Assembly (NCBI GenBank): GCA_963924555.1
Contig: OZ004586.1
Span: 8,514,501-8,578,500, forward strand
Length of the DNA stretch: 64,000 bases
DNA from: Crambe crambe
Lineage: Eukaryota; Porifera; Demospongiae; Poecilosclerida; Crambeidae
Direction of reading: 5' to 3'
Numbering within the stretch: position 1 is the first letter of the stretch; every line of letters starts with the position of its first letter. Below, piece after piece: positions 45,896 to 58,836 of this stretch. The notes under the pieces were generated by a model. That model had not been told where the DNA came from. It ran no database searches and saw only the letters and a list, made by a program, of their open reading frames with translations. The translations under genes were made by a program, and so were the position numbers.

Positions 45896-48384
45896 CTATA
45901 TAGCATTGAAAGTTTCATCAAATATGGACATGTTGAGAGCAAGTGTAAAATCATCTCTTGAAGTAAATTCTGGCAGACACAACGTCTGCAAACAAGTCGA
46001 TGCATAAATTCCGTTTGATTCACTGTTCAGTGTCACAGTGATGGTAGGCTTGGTCAAACCAATAGGTGGGATTGATCCTGCACCAGTGCAAAACTGTAGA
46101 AACTTTGATCGACCTATATAAAGTAAAACAGTACACAGATAACTTGATTGGGCACACACGAGAGTTCTTTCTGGAAAGTACTCATACCTTTTTCATCCAA
46201 TTGCTCCACATACTCCCTCAACCAACTGAATATATTGAATGGCACATTCGTGGCAGGTCTAATAATCAACAGCAGCTCTTCTGTGCTGAGAACAGAGTTG
46301 CCATACACAAAGAGACTTTCCAGTTCCTCTGCAAATGCTCTGACAACACTCCAAAAATCCAGAGCCTTAAGGCCTTCAACCAAATTCTCCACAGCCATCT
46401 GCCTTTTAGTGATAAGCTGATGCAGGAGTATATCCTGGATTATGGCTTCCCTAGTGGCCAACTAGAAAGGCATACAATGAAGCAAAAAAGTGTTAGTAGC
46501 TATAGCAGAAGTGTGCACATTGCTGTTTTTCTAGCATAATCATTCCACCAAAATTATTTTTGGGGTGCTCATAGTATGCACGTATACATCCTTAATTACA
46601 CCGTGTGTGCAAACTTACTGTTGGCAGTACTCTGCAGCCACATTCTTCTATCACTGCAGAACACATCTCCTCCTGGCATAACTGTAGTAGTTCTTCATCT
46701 GCCCTTGCCTCTAGAAGCTATGATAAAAACAGCAGTAAGTCAGTGACTGCTGCAGGTAAGTTTCTAAATTTCAGAAGATAAAACTAGAGAAAGCTTTCCC
46801 CAAAACTTGCATGAATGCATGCTGGCCCACAAAAAGAATCAAATTACCTTATCCACTGCTGATTTTGAACAGCAAGGAAGATCAGAGATTGAAAGGAACT
46901 GAATACTTTTCTCTATGCTTCCAGTACACATATACCAGTATAGGCTAGGTGGAAAGTAAGGAAAAGCAGGTCCCTCCTGCATCACACTGTGTACTATGAT
47001 AACTCCAAGCATCTTGAAATGGCCACATACTATGGCTTGGTTGTTACAAGCTGGGAGAAGAGCATTAGGACCCCCCTCAAACAAACCAAGGGTTGAATTG
47101 ATTTTTAACTCATTTAAGAGTGTGGTGAAGAAGCTTCTTCTTACTCCTCCCACGTCCATAGCTCTCTGGCCTTCATATTGAACCACCAACGGCACAGATA
47201 CATCAAAAGACGAAAAATCCTTGTAAATTGATAGAGCATCATGAAGGAAATTCTCTGTATTAATATGTATGTTTCGTCGTTGGATCTTTGCCATCCTCTT
47301 GCTACGCATGAGTAGTATTGTTCGACAGTTGCACTCTTCAACCAAAACTTGACATGCCAAGTTCACATCATCTGAGCATAACTCCAACATACTATCAACT
47401 TTTTCTCTTGAGTTGATGAACATTTCATATAGGACATCCTTCTTTCCACCACGTGAAGGCACATCTTCCGAACTGTCAGAATCAATTATCACAGGAGATT
47501 GTCCAGATGACGGGCCAGGAAGATTTTGATAGGGAGAAACGCTAGCATGTGGATTACTGGGGGGAGGGAGAGAAGGATCAGATTCCTCCAAGAGAGTGCA
47601 GGCAGGAGAATGATCCTGGAAGACATCGCTTTCAGCTTGAGAAGACAGCGGCACAGAGTTGCAGTCCGCCCGAGAAGATGATTGACGAAATCGTGGAGGA
47701 GGGGGGGGATCAAAATCATCGTCACTGTCTCCAGCTCCACAGGTACTGATGTGTGCAGCATCACTGTCTCCAGCTCCACAGGTACTAATGTGTGTAGCAA
47801 GGGATGAAAAACTCATCCTCTTGTTGCATTTAAAGTACTTCTCAACAGGGCCTCCTGAAGTCTAAAAGCAAAGGAAGTAATTAATTTATGATTATTTGCT
47901 TCCAAGCTTCCCCTTTGCTACTAATTAAACTTACTAACCTCAATTATTTCTTTCCTCTGAGTTAAAACAATACTTTTTTGGAGTGGCCTAATGTAGATTC
48001 GTGATTGGCCCACAGCTTCCTTCAGGCTCACTGGGTTGTGGCCAGTTTCTGGTGGCTGTAATAGTTGTAAATTTCTGGAGTTGGGCACACACCTTAGAAG
48101 TGAATAGCCTCCACAATCACTTAAAAGTGGGAATGCTGCCAGAAGACAGTCATGCAGTTGTGTTGAAGAACAATTCTGCTCAACTTCAATTCTCTTCTCC
48201 CCTAACCCTGCATCAAGTAGTTGCTTCTTCTCACGTTTCTGTCCAGGGATAGAAACTGCATCTCTATCGCATAGGCAATAAAAGTTGTGCTTCCACATTG
48301 GAGGGTTTGGAGCTGTGTTGAATGGATGAAAGCGGCGTTGTGCCCTTGAAGAGCTTCTACTCCTAAATAAGCTTCGAAATTCTT
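45896..48384 (-). CDS. HECT-domain E3 ubiquitin ligase, 3' five exons (683 codons)
   Basis: Minus-strand exons in phase: 48,384-47,939; 47,861-46,848; 46,717-46,619; 46,461-46,188; 46,113-45,896. The order is an N-terminal module (FRSLFRSRSSSRAQRRFHPF; GGYSLLRCVPNSRNL; SRIYIRPLQ), an acidic Ser/Pro-rich linker containing a duplicated HISTCGAGDSD, and a HECT N-lobe (VPLVVQYEGQRAMDVGGVRR; AFPYFPPSLYWYMCTG). The C-lobe follows with FLQFCTGAGSIPPIG and the active-site cysteine in YASTCLQTLCLPEF, then a 25-residue tail. HECT ligases form a thioester at that Cys before passing ubiquitin to substrate. The layout resembles G2E3-like multicopy proteins of cnidarians and sponges. The first exon listed begins at a splice acceptor, so earlier exons exist upstream, perhaps those at 54.8-55.6 kb. 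Confidence 0.85.
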
Positions 48385-48399
48385 CTAGAAATAGAGTGA

Positions 48400-50590
48400 T
48401 AAATTTTTTTGAAAAGTATGGTGTTCCTATAAATTATATTACGTGGGTGGATCTAAGGAGCGATACCATACTATACAGCACAGTTTTTGAATAGGATGTG
48501 CTGTATGAAACTCATACAGAACAGTGCGCAATGCGCAAATTAATCACACAAAGCCACTGATCCCACTGTGCACCTAATTGGGACATCTAGAATAGTTAGA
48601 GTCCATGCAGTATTACAGTATGTGGTGGGTTTGTTGTGTAGTTTCAAAACAATGTGCAGATTGACCTCAATCTTAAAAAATTGAAGCCAAAGTAGGCTTA
48701 GGTAGATAATATAATTCTTCCAGTTTTCTATTCCACAATGCTATACCTATAATAATAATGCTTGCCCAGCCATAGCAGAGCTAGCCCATTGCCATAAACT
48801 AACAGCTGTCATAATTATGTAAGAAAATCACTTGTGGCTCCACATATGCACTGTCACAGAGTAGCAAGAAACCAATAGGCCTGGACCACATCAGTATAGC
48901 TATAATAGCTGGCAATATAGTCTAGCAATGTTTACATAGCTACATCAGCTGCTGTTGCATGCAGCTGCAGTAATTTCAGGCAGCAAGCTTAGGAATGGAC
49001 TATGTTGATATTGAACACTATATCACTGCTCATTGATGAAGATGAAACTGTTCTGTATCCATGTATACAGTTGATTTAATAAGACTTGCAACAAATTTTT
49101 TTAGCATCCTACTACAATGTTATCACAGGTTACCACATTTCATTGATGTAGCCAGAGTTTGGTTAACCACTGGCTACAAAAGTCCAAAACTCTGTTGCAA
49201 GTTTTACTAAATCAACTGTACAGGCACTTGCATTATGATTGCAGCATCATACTACAGTCATAATACATTATAGTTTTTGCCCTCCCCCCAATATTTTTAT
49301 TTAGTTGCACTCACTTGTATAAACATATCTATATCCCCAACCAGCAGATTATCCATGCATAGTTTCATTATGGTTGTCAACAGACACTATAATAAAACCA
49401 CTGTCTTGGCAAAGTACCAGTTCACAGCCAGCCCACTTTCACTAATGCCAACCCTATAGAACAAGGTGCTAGATTGGGGTGGTCAACACTTGCAGCCAGG
49501 CTGTCTTGCAGCTTATTTGAAATATTCAAGCTTTGATGTTGATAAAGCTCACTAACAACTGCTGCAGCAAAGAAAATTTGGCTCTATGAGTAAATACTAA
49601 CTGTGATCAGAAGAATAAAGGTCTAGAGTGCATGTAGCTATGTATTAAGAGATTACTCAGTATGAATTGTTTTGTTGTTTGGGGATATATATTTTTTCTT
49701 GGAGGGAGGACTAAGCTTGTACTATAAGATCATGCAGTAGAGATGGAGCACATGCATGTACTCAGTCTGGAGTACTTCTAGGAGTCTTAATTCTATACTT
49801 GAAAATGTTCCCCTAGTTGATACTGATAAAAGTAATACCTCCTAGGTGCACAATGCCCCAAGGACTAAGGCTATATTATATCCCATGGTTTAACCATGCC
49901 AATTATTGGCTTCCTGGTATATTGCCCTATAACCACAACTTAGGTAATATGAATAGTACTTTGCTCCTCCCTTGTTGGTCTGCTCTATGGTGTATGATGA
50001 TCAGGACTATCAAAATAATTATACATAGCTAGTCTCTCTTGTGTGCTCAAAGCTTTCAAATTTTAGGCTCTCTTGCTGTGGTTTTACATTGGTTCCCTTG
50101 CTCCCAGTGCATGCTTTCTTTCACTGTACTGGTTAGTTGCAATTGCTGCACAGCCATGGAAACCCCTGTTCCAGAAGTCATCAGCTATTTCCCACCATTG
50201 TTATAGAAGTGGTGACTACCTACATGGGCTTTGACGCAAATGAGCAAGTGCTTCAAGTTAGATTCTAGAGTTGAATTGGTTATTAGCATGCACAACAGAG
50301 AGATATCCCCGAGACATTTTAAAGTGTAAACCCTATAGATAACATTAATTTTGACAAAGAATCAGCTTGCTCACTATTAAAATTTTATAGGGTTCTCCCC
50401 AGACCCTTTTTTTTTTTTTTACATGCACTCAGTAAGTTTTCAATGCAATTGATAATTACATCTTGTGGTGTCTATGCATGTGCAAACCACCTTATGAAAT
50501 GTGATGAAAAGGAAGAGCCCCTCCTCCTTCCCATCTTTTTCTGGGGAGAACTACGGAATTGATCACTTGTAGAAATAATTATAATGTACT
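48400..50590. other. intron or intergenic DNA without recognised gene
   Basis: AT-rich sequence between the HECT exons and the gypsy element. Only a 151-bp TA-flanked MITE is identified. If the small exons at 54.8-55.6 kb belong to the HECT gene this whole stretch is a large intron. Confidence 0.5.
49068..49218. mobile_element. Tc1/mariner-type MITE
   Basis: Ends CAGTTGATTTAATAAGACTT and the inverse GTTTTACTAAATCAACTG with TA on both sides (49,066-49,067; 49,219-49,220). It is 151 bp and noncoding. A longer relative is at 56,577. Confidence 0.75.
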
Positions 50591-53500
50591 TGTAAAAGTA
50601 TGAAATACTAATGGACAAATCAGTTAACTCTCAACTATGAGCAGCTGCTCAATCACGAGACTCACATACAAAATGACATAACTATAGGATGATACAATGG
50701 CATGTATAATAACTAATGGAAATACACAACTAAACATAATACTGTCACATCTCCCCTTTTGACTTATAGCAAGTGGTAAGGAATGGAGTTACTCTTGATG
50801 AGCAAGTCTGGTTTGGGATCTTGTCATGATCCTTCGAGGTGGTTCCTCAGGTAACTGCGTAGGAGGATTTGGTGGCAAGGTTTCTTGCCCTACGTCTGTT
50901 GGTTCTAACGTTGTACTACTCTTTGAGGTAGCTCCAGGGTCTGGATCATTTTTTGGAGAAGGAACCACGGTGAGATGTCGTCGATTCCTCTGCACTCTTC
51001 CTGAAGGTGTCTCCACAATATATGAGCGAGGTCTGCCTGCTTGGGATACCACTGTCCCTTCAACTGGTCCCCCCTCTGTGGAAATCCAGACATCAGTATT
51101 ATCAGGAATCTCCGGCAAATCATGAACTCGGTGGTGGGAATCGAAATAATGTTTTTGGCGATCTTTCTGTTTTTTGTTCTCTCTACAAAAGAATTCCATA
51201 TAAGGCCACTCAGGAATTAGATGCTTATCAATTCGAGGAACTAGTGTTCGAATTGAACGGCCCATGGATAACTGTGCAGGGCTTAAGGAACACCATGGAA
51301 GAGGAGTAGCTCTGTAATTGAGAAGGGCTATATACGGGTCAGAAGACTGTGTGAGCAAACTTTTTACTGTTTGGACTGTACGTTCCGCCTGTCCATTACT
51401 CTGTGGGTATCAAGGACTGCTGGTAACATGTTGGAAAGTGTAGGTCTTGGCAAATTGAGAAAATTCATGTGAATTATACTGAGGACCATTGTCTGTACGT
51501 AACACTTCCGGGATTCCAAATCTTGAAATTATTGCCTTTAATGCAGAGATAACGGCACTGGATGTTGTGGAGGTCAGTTTGATAATCTCAGGATAGCGGG
51601 AGAAATAGTCAACCACTAAGAGATAGTGTACCCCATGTAACTCGAATAGATCTGAACCTGCTATTTGCCAAGGGTAATCTGTATTGTGTGATATTTTAAG
51701 TGGTTCTCGTTGTGAACGAGCTACTTTTGCACAATCACGGCACTGTTGTACCATTCGTTCCACTTCCTTAGAAATTCCTGGCCACCATATGGAAGATCGG
51801 ATCCGCATTCTGCATCGCTCAATACCCTGATGTCCAGCGTGGACCTTTTCCAAAGTTTCCTTTCGTTTAGATTGAGGGACAACTATGCGATGGTTAAACA
51901 GCAAGAGTCCTTTGTGAACTGTTAGATAACCCCGTTGTTTCCAGTATGGGATCATAGATTTTTCCACAAGGTGTTTTTGGGGCCAGCCGGTATTGCAGTA
52001 GCCAATGGTTTGGTTACAAATTTCATCCTCATTTTGAGCTTTCCGATAACTTTCCAAACGATCCTCATTAGCTGGTAGGGCTTCAATGACCATGGCCACA
52101 TAGCTCTCCACTTCCTCCGATGATCTTTCCGGGATGTCTTCCTCGAAATAAGGGGCACGAGAGAGTGCATCAGCAGTGTGCAGCTCTTTGCCTGGTACAT
52201 GGTGGATGGAATAGTCATATTTGTTCATCCGTAAACGAAATCGAACAATACGTGGAGGAAGATTATCTAAGCTTTTTGTGCTGAGGAGAGGAATAAGGGG
52301 CTTGTGATCTGATTCTATCAAGAATCTATTTCCTAAGATATAATCATTAAACTTCTCACAGGCCCATGTGATAGCAAGTGCTTCTTTTTCAATCTGCGCA
52401 TATCTTTTCTCTGTCTCTGACATGGAACGAGAAGCATATGCTATGGGTTTCCATTCTTGGCCAGATGACTTCTGGAGAAGAACAGCTCCCAGGCCAAAGG
52501 ATGAGGCGTCTGCTGAGATTTTTGAACAAGCTTGGGGATTGAACAAGGCTAGAACTGTGGGTTTGGCTAATTCACATTTTACATTTTCAAAGGCTGTTCG
52601 TTGGTTGGGACCCCACAGCCATGACCTCTTTGGACTAAGAAGTTCTCGAAGTGGTTGGCTGAGTTGCGATAGGTTGGGTGAAAATTTTCCCAACTGATTT
52701 ACCATTCCCATAAATCGACGGAGATCGGTGATGTTGTTTGGAGGTTTCATTTGAAGAACTGCTGTAGTTTTGGCGGGGTCTGCTTGTATACCACATTGGT
52801 CGATTAAATGACCCAAGAATTTGACTCTTGTTTCATTAAATTTGCATTTCTCTGCGTTGAGTGTGACACCCGCTGCTTCTAGGCGTTTCAACACTGCAAT
52901 TAGCCTCTCATCATGCTCAGTCTGGTTTGATCCAAATATTAAAATATCATCCATCAAGCAGACAACTCCTGTTAGCCCCTCCAAAATTCTTTTCATTCGT
53001 TTCTGGAAAAGCTCAGGGGCACTTGATATTCCGAAAGGAAGTTTGTTGAAGCAATATCGACCTGCTGGTGTTATGAATGTGGTGAGTAGTCGCGATTCTT
53101 CTGCCAATGGTATTTGCCAGAAGCCACTATTGGCATCCAACTTGCTGAATATTTTGGCCCCGGCTAAAAGAGCTAATGTCTCATCCACCTTAGGAATAGG
53201 ATGGACTTCTCTCAGCACACTCTCGTTGAGGGGTTTTAAGTCCACACAGATACGAACTGCTCCATTGGGTTTGGGGACAACCACCATCCCTGCACACCAT
53301 GGAGTGGGTTCATCCACCTTTGAGATGACACCCAGTTTCTCCATTTTGTCTAATTCTTCTTGGACTTTCTGACGTAATGGAATAGGAACTCTTCTTGGTG
53401 TGTAAAGAGCATGTGGGGTCGCATTATCTTTCAATTTGATTGTGTAATCTTCACCAATTTTTCCAAGACCCTGGAATAGCTTCCCAAATCTTCCTCGTAC

Positions 53501-54825
53501 ATCTACTCCATTGCAATAATTGGCCTCCATTATGTTCACAAGTTTTAGGGCAGTGATGGCCGGCAATCCCAGTAAGTTATTCCTTAAACCTCGGACAACA
53601 AAGATTATTTGATGGGAAGAGGAATCTTTGTGAGTGAGTAGGGCTGAGAATTGGCCTATAACTTCCAGTGATTCTCGTGTTGGTCCACTAAGAACTTTGG
53701 TTGTTTCTTGCAGGGTTATTTCAGGGAGAGTCTTGTAGGTTTCCTCCATAATTGCTGTAACCTCTGCCCCAGTATCCAGTTTGAAGTCTACAGCTGTATT
53801 CTTCATTTGGATCTTGCAGTGCCACGAGAACTTGTTTTCTGTGACAGCATCAACAATGTCAAGGTAAGCAGTGTCCATATTCATCTCATTAGTGGCTGCT
53901 GCTTGTGTTTTTGAGAAACATCTGGCTCCAAAGTGACCTTTACGATTGCACTTATAGCAGGTTGCATTCATGGCAGGACATTTGTCTCCAGGCACATGTT
54001 TATCATGACCACATCTTGTACATTTTGATGTTCTAGCACGGGCTCCACCACCTCGGCCACTTCGACCTTTGTTGACCTCATCAATAGTGATTGGGTCTTT
54101 CTTGCTGCCTTCTTGTAGAAAGGCCTGTTGTTCTGTTACCGCTTCCTTCTGTCTTATGGCTTTCTTGGCTTTTTCTAGAGTTAGAGTGGCATCCATTTGT
54201 AGTTTTTCAGAGAGTGCCACATCTCTAATGCCTACCACTAAGCGGTCTCGCAACATTTCTTGTTTAAGGGTTCCATACTCGCAATTCTCAATTAGTTCAT
54301 AGAGTGTTGTAATGTATTGCTCAGAAGATTCACCCTCTCTCTGATCTCTGCGGTTGAATTTTGCCCTCTCATATATAGTATTTTTCCTAACTTGGAAATA
54401 ATCATCAAATTCCTCCATGACTGTATCATACATTTTCCGTCCCTCTGCTGTGATGTTTGTAGAGCTGAGGACAGCATCAGCTTCCTCTCCCATACAGTAT
54501 AGCAATGTACTGACTTGTCTGAGGTTGTCTTGGCTGGCTAAATTGGAGGCTTGTCGGTATTGTTCAAATCGCCTCTTCCATTTCGCCCAGTTGTCAGGAT
54601 TTTTGAAGTCAAAGGGTTCTGGAGCAGGTAAGCGAAGTTCAGCCATCTATCCCACTTCTGACACCATGTAAAAGTATGAAATACTAATGGACAAATCAGT
54701 TAACTCTCAACTATGAGCAGCTGCTCAATCACGAGACTCACATACAAAATGACATAACTATAGGATGATACAATGGCATGTATAATAACTAATGGAAATA
54801 CACAACTAAACATAATACTGTCACA
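50591..54825 (-). mobile_element. complete Ty3/gypsy retrotransposon, identical LTRs
   Basis: The element is 4,235 bp on the minus strand. LTRs at 54,667-54,825 (5') and 50,591-50,749 (3') are 159 bp, start TGTGACAG, end CTTTTACA, and read the same at every base by eye. GTACT is duplicated at 50,586-50,590 and 54,826-54,830. A candidate primer-binding site, TGGTGTCAGAAGTGGG, follows the 5' LTR after two bases, and a polypurine tract AAAAGGGGAGA precedes the 3' LTR. Identical LTRs mean a very recent insertion. The LTRs are unusually short. Confidence 0.95.
50789..54646 (-). CDS. Ty3/gypsy gag-pol, single frame with one TGA
   Basis: One frame from 54,646 to 50,789, about 1,285 codons, holds gag (WAKWKRRFEQYRQAS), two zinc knuckles (CTRCGHDKHVPGDKC; CYKCNRKGHFGARC), protease (KLDTGAEVTAIM), reverse transcriptase (FSKLDANSGFWQIPL; VCLMDDILIFGSN), RNase H (SADASSFGLGAVLL), an integrase zinc domain (HAGHQGIERC...CRDC) and integrase core (VVDYFSRYP; RTDNGPQY). 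A single TGA at 51,410-51,412 falls after HVTSSP and just before YPQSNGQAE, which carries the catalytic glutamate. A chromo-like or Pro-rich tail follows. Apart from the TGA the frame is clean. gag and pol are fused with no frameshift. Confidence 0.93.
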
Positions 54826-54830
54826 GTACT

Positions 54831-55620
54831 CACCTACTGAGGCATGAGCCCTCTGATGAATACCTACCAAGTATAGAAAAATAAAATGTTTACACATTTT
54901 TGGCATCTTAAGGCAAGCAAGAAATTAACTTTGCCAGTGGAGCCAGAGAGACCGACAGTTTTGTGAGTAGATGGTTAGCTAAAGCCAGCCATGAAAAAGT
55001 TACATGAAGGGGGGATCCAACCAGCAATTAGTGTGGAAAATCATGAGCCCAAACCAAAAAAAATTCCAGTGAACTCCGCCCCCTTACCGAAACACATTTA
55101 CAAGGGAGGGGATATGCACCACTAAAATGTAGTTTAGTAATGATCCCGAGTCAGTATTTTTAAAAGTAGTTTCTATTTAGTCCTAAAAATAATGCTTACT
55201 TCTGACAGGTAGTGGTGCGACGACTGGGGTTGCAGTAGCACTTGAAACTTGAAGATCATGACCTGTAAAAATAGAACAAAATTATATAGACGTCTAGCTA
55301 CTGTATAGTTTCGTCAACTTATACAGAAACACTATAGTCACTGAGAAACTAGCTAGCTAGCCAGCTACTATAAATGCGTATGGTATCTAAACTTAATGCA
55401 TTCACTGTATATTACTTGTACCCATACGATTTAGAAGCACAAACTATTTCTGCTAACTGACCTGTAACTGGTGCCATTACACTTTCACGAACACCTGCAA
55501 TGCAAAATTACTGGCTTAATTTTTTTTTATTTTTTTTTTTTAATGAATCACTAGTTAATTATACTGACCTGACTCCGTAGTTGTGGATGTTGTTCTGGTA
55601 CAGATGTTCCTGGCTATTTA
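54831..55620 (-). other. minus-strand small exons, candidate 5' part of the HECT gene
   Basis: Three short segments have GT-AG borders on the minus strand: about 55,612-55,570 (RTTSTTTESG), 55,497-55,462 (VRESVMAPVT) and 55,262-55,208 (HDLQVSSATATPVVAPLPV). All start with the second and third base of a Gly/Val codon, so they are phase-compatible. They are Ser/Thr/Pro-rich and unstructured. The first lies just across from the integrase gene start. Their link to the HECT exons past the gypsy insertion is a guess. Confidence 0.35.
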
Positions 55621-55826
55621 CAATAAGGTATTGCAACATTGTCTCAGTTGCCCTTCTACATCATCCATAATACTAGCTAGGTACTCCAACTCTTTGGTCT
55701 CCAACTAAACAGACTACATTCTTCCATCCAGAGTGCAGCATGCAGAATCACAGTAAAAGTGAGCTAGCGCTCATGCGCATGCGTGGGCGCACTAGGCCAG
55801 CTAGCTGTAGCTAGCCGGAAGCTAGA
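55621..55826. promoter_or_regulatory. probable bidirectional promoter
   Basis: The 200 bp between the minus exons and the integrase ATG contain ATGCGCATGCGTGG (55,773-55,786), close to an NRF1 site, and CCGGAAG (55,815-55,821), an ETS-type core. No TATA box is seen. Such pairs are typical of housekeeping, CpG-type promoters in animals. Function is inference. Confidence 0.5.
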
Positions 55827-57984
55827 ATGGAAGTCTTGAATGATATGATCCGTTCTTTGGCTAGACATATAAACAGATGTACGGAAGATGGAGTGACGCT
55901 AGATGCGATGGACTCCATTTTGGTGACCTCTGAGAGAGTTCAGCGAGGAATGGTTGCTTTGCTGACAAGATTTTCACCAGAGATGGTAACTCAAAACTTG
56001 AGAGCAATGGATATGGTTATTTCTACACTAACAGACATCGCCACAACTCTAGGAAGCAGGAGTGCCCAAGACTATCACTTGGCTCCACTGGCTCCACTTA
56101 CCTTTCAAAATGATAGAGGGAGACCTCAATTGCATATCCCTAGAGGTCAACTATTGTTTTTTTTGGAACGTGCTTTTTCAGCTACTCAAATAGCTATGCT
56201 GCTACAGGTGTCCCTTAGTACAGTGAGAAGAAGATTAAGTGACTTTGGTCTTTCTGTAAGATCATCATACAGTACTCTATCAGATGCAGAACTAGACAGG
56301 ATTGTTACAGTTGCTAGTCATGAACATCCTCACTGGGGATATCGTCTTATGCAAGGACACTTGCTGTCCCTGGGACACAGAGTTCAGCAAACTAGGATTC
56401 GGGAATCTCTCATGCGAGTTGATCCAGAAGGCATTGTTTCAAGGTGGATAACTAGCATCAGGTGTCGTACCTATTCTGTTGCAGCACCCAATTCTTTATG
56501 GCATGTGGATGGCAATCATAAGTTGATAAGGTGTGTTGTGTACATGCTCATTCTGTAGTACACAACTGCATGTATACAGTTGATTTAGCAAACAGGCACT
56601 AGTGACCATTCTATTCACTTATTCCTCAGTTGTGGTCTCTTATAATAGCTATGATTTTAGACACTTCTGAGAGCACTGTTGAAGTCTTATTACGGTAGTT
56701 AGCAGTGCATAAGACAGAGATAGGCAGTGGCTGTGATGGATAAGAACAATAGGGCTATGAAAACATTTTATTGTTCCACAAGCCATAAATACTTCACCTA
56801 TCCCTGCATGCCTGATGCTTCTGCAAACTACTGTAAGTCAACTGTACTATCATGCAGGGTTGGCTCATGTGCAAGGTTTATTACCACAATTATTATTCTG
56901 GGTTTAATGTTGACAGAAAGGCATTTTATAATACTTTCTTGAAAGGGATGAGATCTGTGGTAGTTTAAAGTTTGGCATTATCCATAACCAAAATAGATCT
57001 ATAGGGTTTATTCCATCGAGTGCATGTGTACCAAAAACTCCTCTCAGCTAATATTTCTGCCTTGAAACTAAGTGTGTGTATATAGTGGTTGCCCTCATAG
57101 CACCACTACCAGTATATAAGCTTTATATAAACCTTGGACCCTTGGACAATTAAATGTTATGGTAGTATAATTAAATTCAATAGGTGGCGGCTGGTTATAC
57201 ATGCTGCTATTGATGGATACTCAAGACTGCCAGTATTTTGTGTTTGCTCTGACAACAATCGTTCTGACACTGTTCTGTCTTACTTCCTCAATGCGACATC
57301 ACTTTATGGAATACCATCAAGAATTAGAACAGACATGGGTACCGAAAATGTACAGATTGTTCGTTTTATGCTAAGCCATCCTCTCCGAGGACCAGGGAGA
57401 GGAAGTGCTATAGTTGGTTCTAGTGTGCATAACCAACGTATTGAACGTTTCTGGCGTGATCTATTCATTGGGTGTACAGGGATATTCTACCATTTGTTTT
57501 ATTATCTTGAAGAAACAGGAATATTGGATCCAAATGATGAAATTCACTTATTTTGTCTACACTTTGTATATATACCATATATCAATTATGCTATTCAACT
57601 ATTCACGAATGCATGGTCTGACCATCCTATGAGTACAGCTGGAAATAGAAGCCCAAACCAACTCTGGATTGAAGGAATGTTGATCAACAACAGAATAGAA
57701 GAGGTCAACTGTGTATAATTCATGATGTTCAATTATTCAATTGCCTTTATTAATTATAGGAGGATGAACTATTTTACTACGGGATTGACTGGGATGCTCC
57801 CATCCCTCAAATAGACCAGACTGAGGGTATCAACATTCCACAAACTGCAATACCAATTTCATCTCAAGACCTGGCCGAGTTAAGTACTCAGTACCACTTA
57901 CAGAGATCTCTCTCGTCAAATTATCATGCTGTTGATGTCTTCTTGGATGTTTTGCACCATGTTGAGGAGAGGATTGCAATATAG
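55827..57984 (+). CDS. IS3-type (IS3EU-like) DDE integrase protein, 482 aa, intact
   Basis: Three exons join in phase: 55,827-56,530; 57,184-57,703; 57,760-57,984. Residues about 110-150 carry a helix-turn-helix (SATQIAMLLQVSLSTVRRRL). HPHWGYRLMQGHLLSLGHRV is the pre-catalytic motif of IS3 transposases. The rve-like core has LWHVDGNHKLIR (first Asp), HAAIDGYSRLPVF, SRIRTDMGTENV (second Asp) and VHNQRIERFWRDLF (Glu). The C-terminus is hydrophobic, then acidic. All three acidic residues are present. Proteins of this layout occur as IS3EU elements and as single-copy genes in fish and cnidarians. I see no terminal inverted repeats here, and the gene has introns and an animal-type promoter, so a host-retained gene is possible. 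Intron 1 carries a TA-flanked MITE. Confidence 0.85.
56577..56844. mobile_element. Tc1/mariner-type MITE in integrase intron 1
   Basis: It starts CAGTTGATTTAGCAAAC and ends CTGTAAGTCAACTG, flanked by TA at 56,575-56,576 and 56,845-56,846. The right end has one or two mismatches to the left. It is noncoding and related to 49,068-49,218. Confidence 0.6.
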
Positions 57985-58791
57985 GTCTATATGTGTTCCT
58001 CCATGCCACATGCCATTGTGTATTTCTGTTTGTGTATGAATCTATATACCCAAAGCAATTTCACTCTTCACGCTAAACCATGGAATCATGCAGCACCTTC
58101 AGTTTGGTACATGTATTTTTGTTGAGAATGGTATTGAATTATAATAATTGTTAGTTATTATAGTGATCAATTATGAAGTTAAAGAATTAAGAGAGTCAGC
58201 CATGCATGCAGCATTGCTATACTGTATCTGTAGTATAATTCAGGTTTACGCCATTCACTTATTTCAAAGATGTTTCCTCAGTTTTCACTTTAAGAGAACT
58301 TGATACCACCAAGAATGTTCAGTATAATAAGACTGTCCTCCACAAGATAACTACCTAGTAACACAAAATCAGTCTTTGCACAAATAGGTAGACAAGGGGT
58401 GGCTTTGGAGGCTAAAGCCCCCCTCCCACATTTTAGCGAAAATTATTTAAATGGTTCAAGTATACTTGGACAATTTAAATAAAAATTTTCACTGCATTTA
58501 TTTATGCATTCTACTACAGTAACTGTTACGATAAATGAATTCATTAACATTCTATATATCTGAAGCTAAATAAATGAATTGCTACATTATTATTATTATT
58601 TTTGGCCTGCTCACTCACTCTGTAAGAGGAGGCACATCCACCTCCTGCAGCTGCTTATACAGCCATATTGGCATGCATACTATAGCTAACCCTTAGCCCC
58701 CCACCCTATCAAGGTTATCTACACCTCCTACAAAAGAATAGTTTCCTTAAATTGAGTTGTACTCTTGGAAACATTCTTATTTTGAAACAGT

Positions 58792-58836
<45 letters not shown>

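Noticed and set aside
52368-53372. plus-strand frames of 109 and 183 codons
   Set aside because: They are antisense shadows of the gypsy reverse transcriptase and RNase H coding region.
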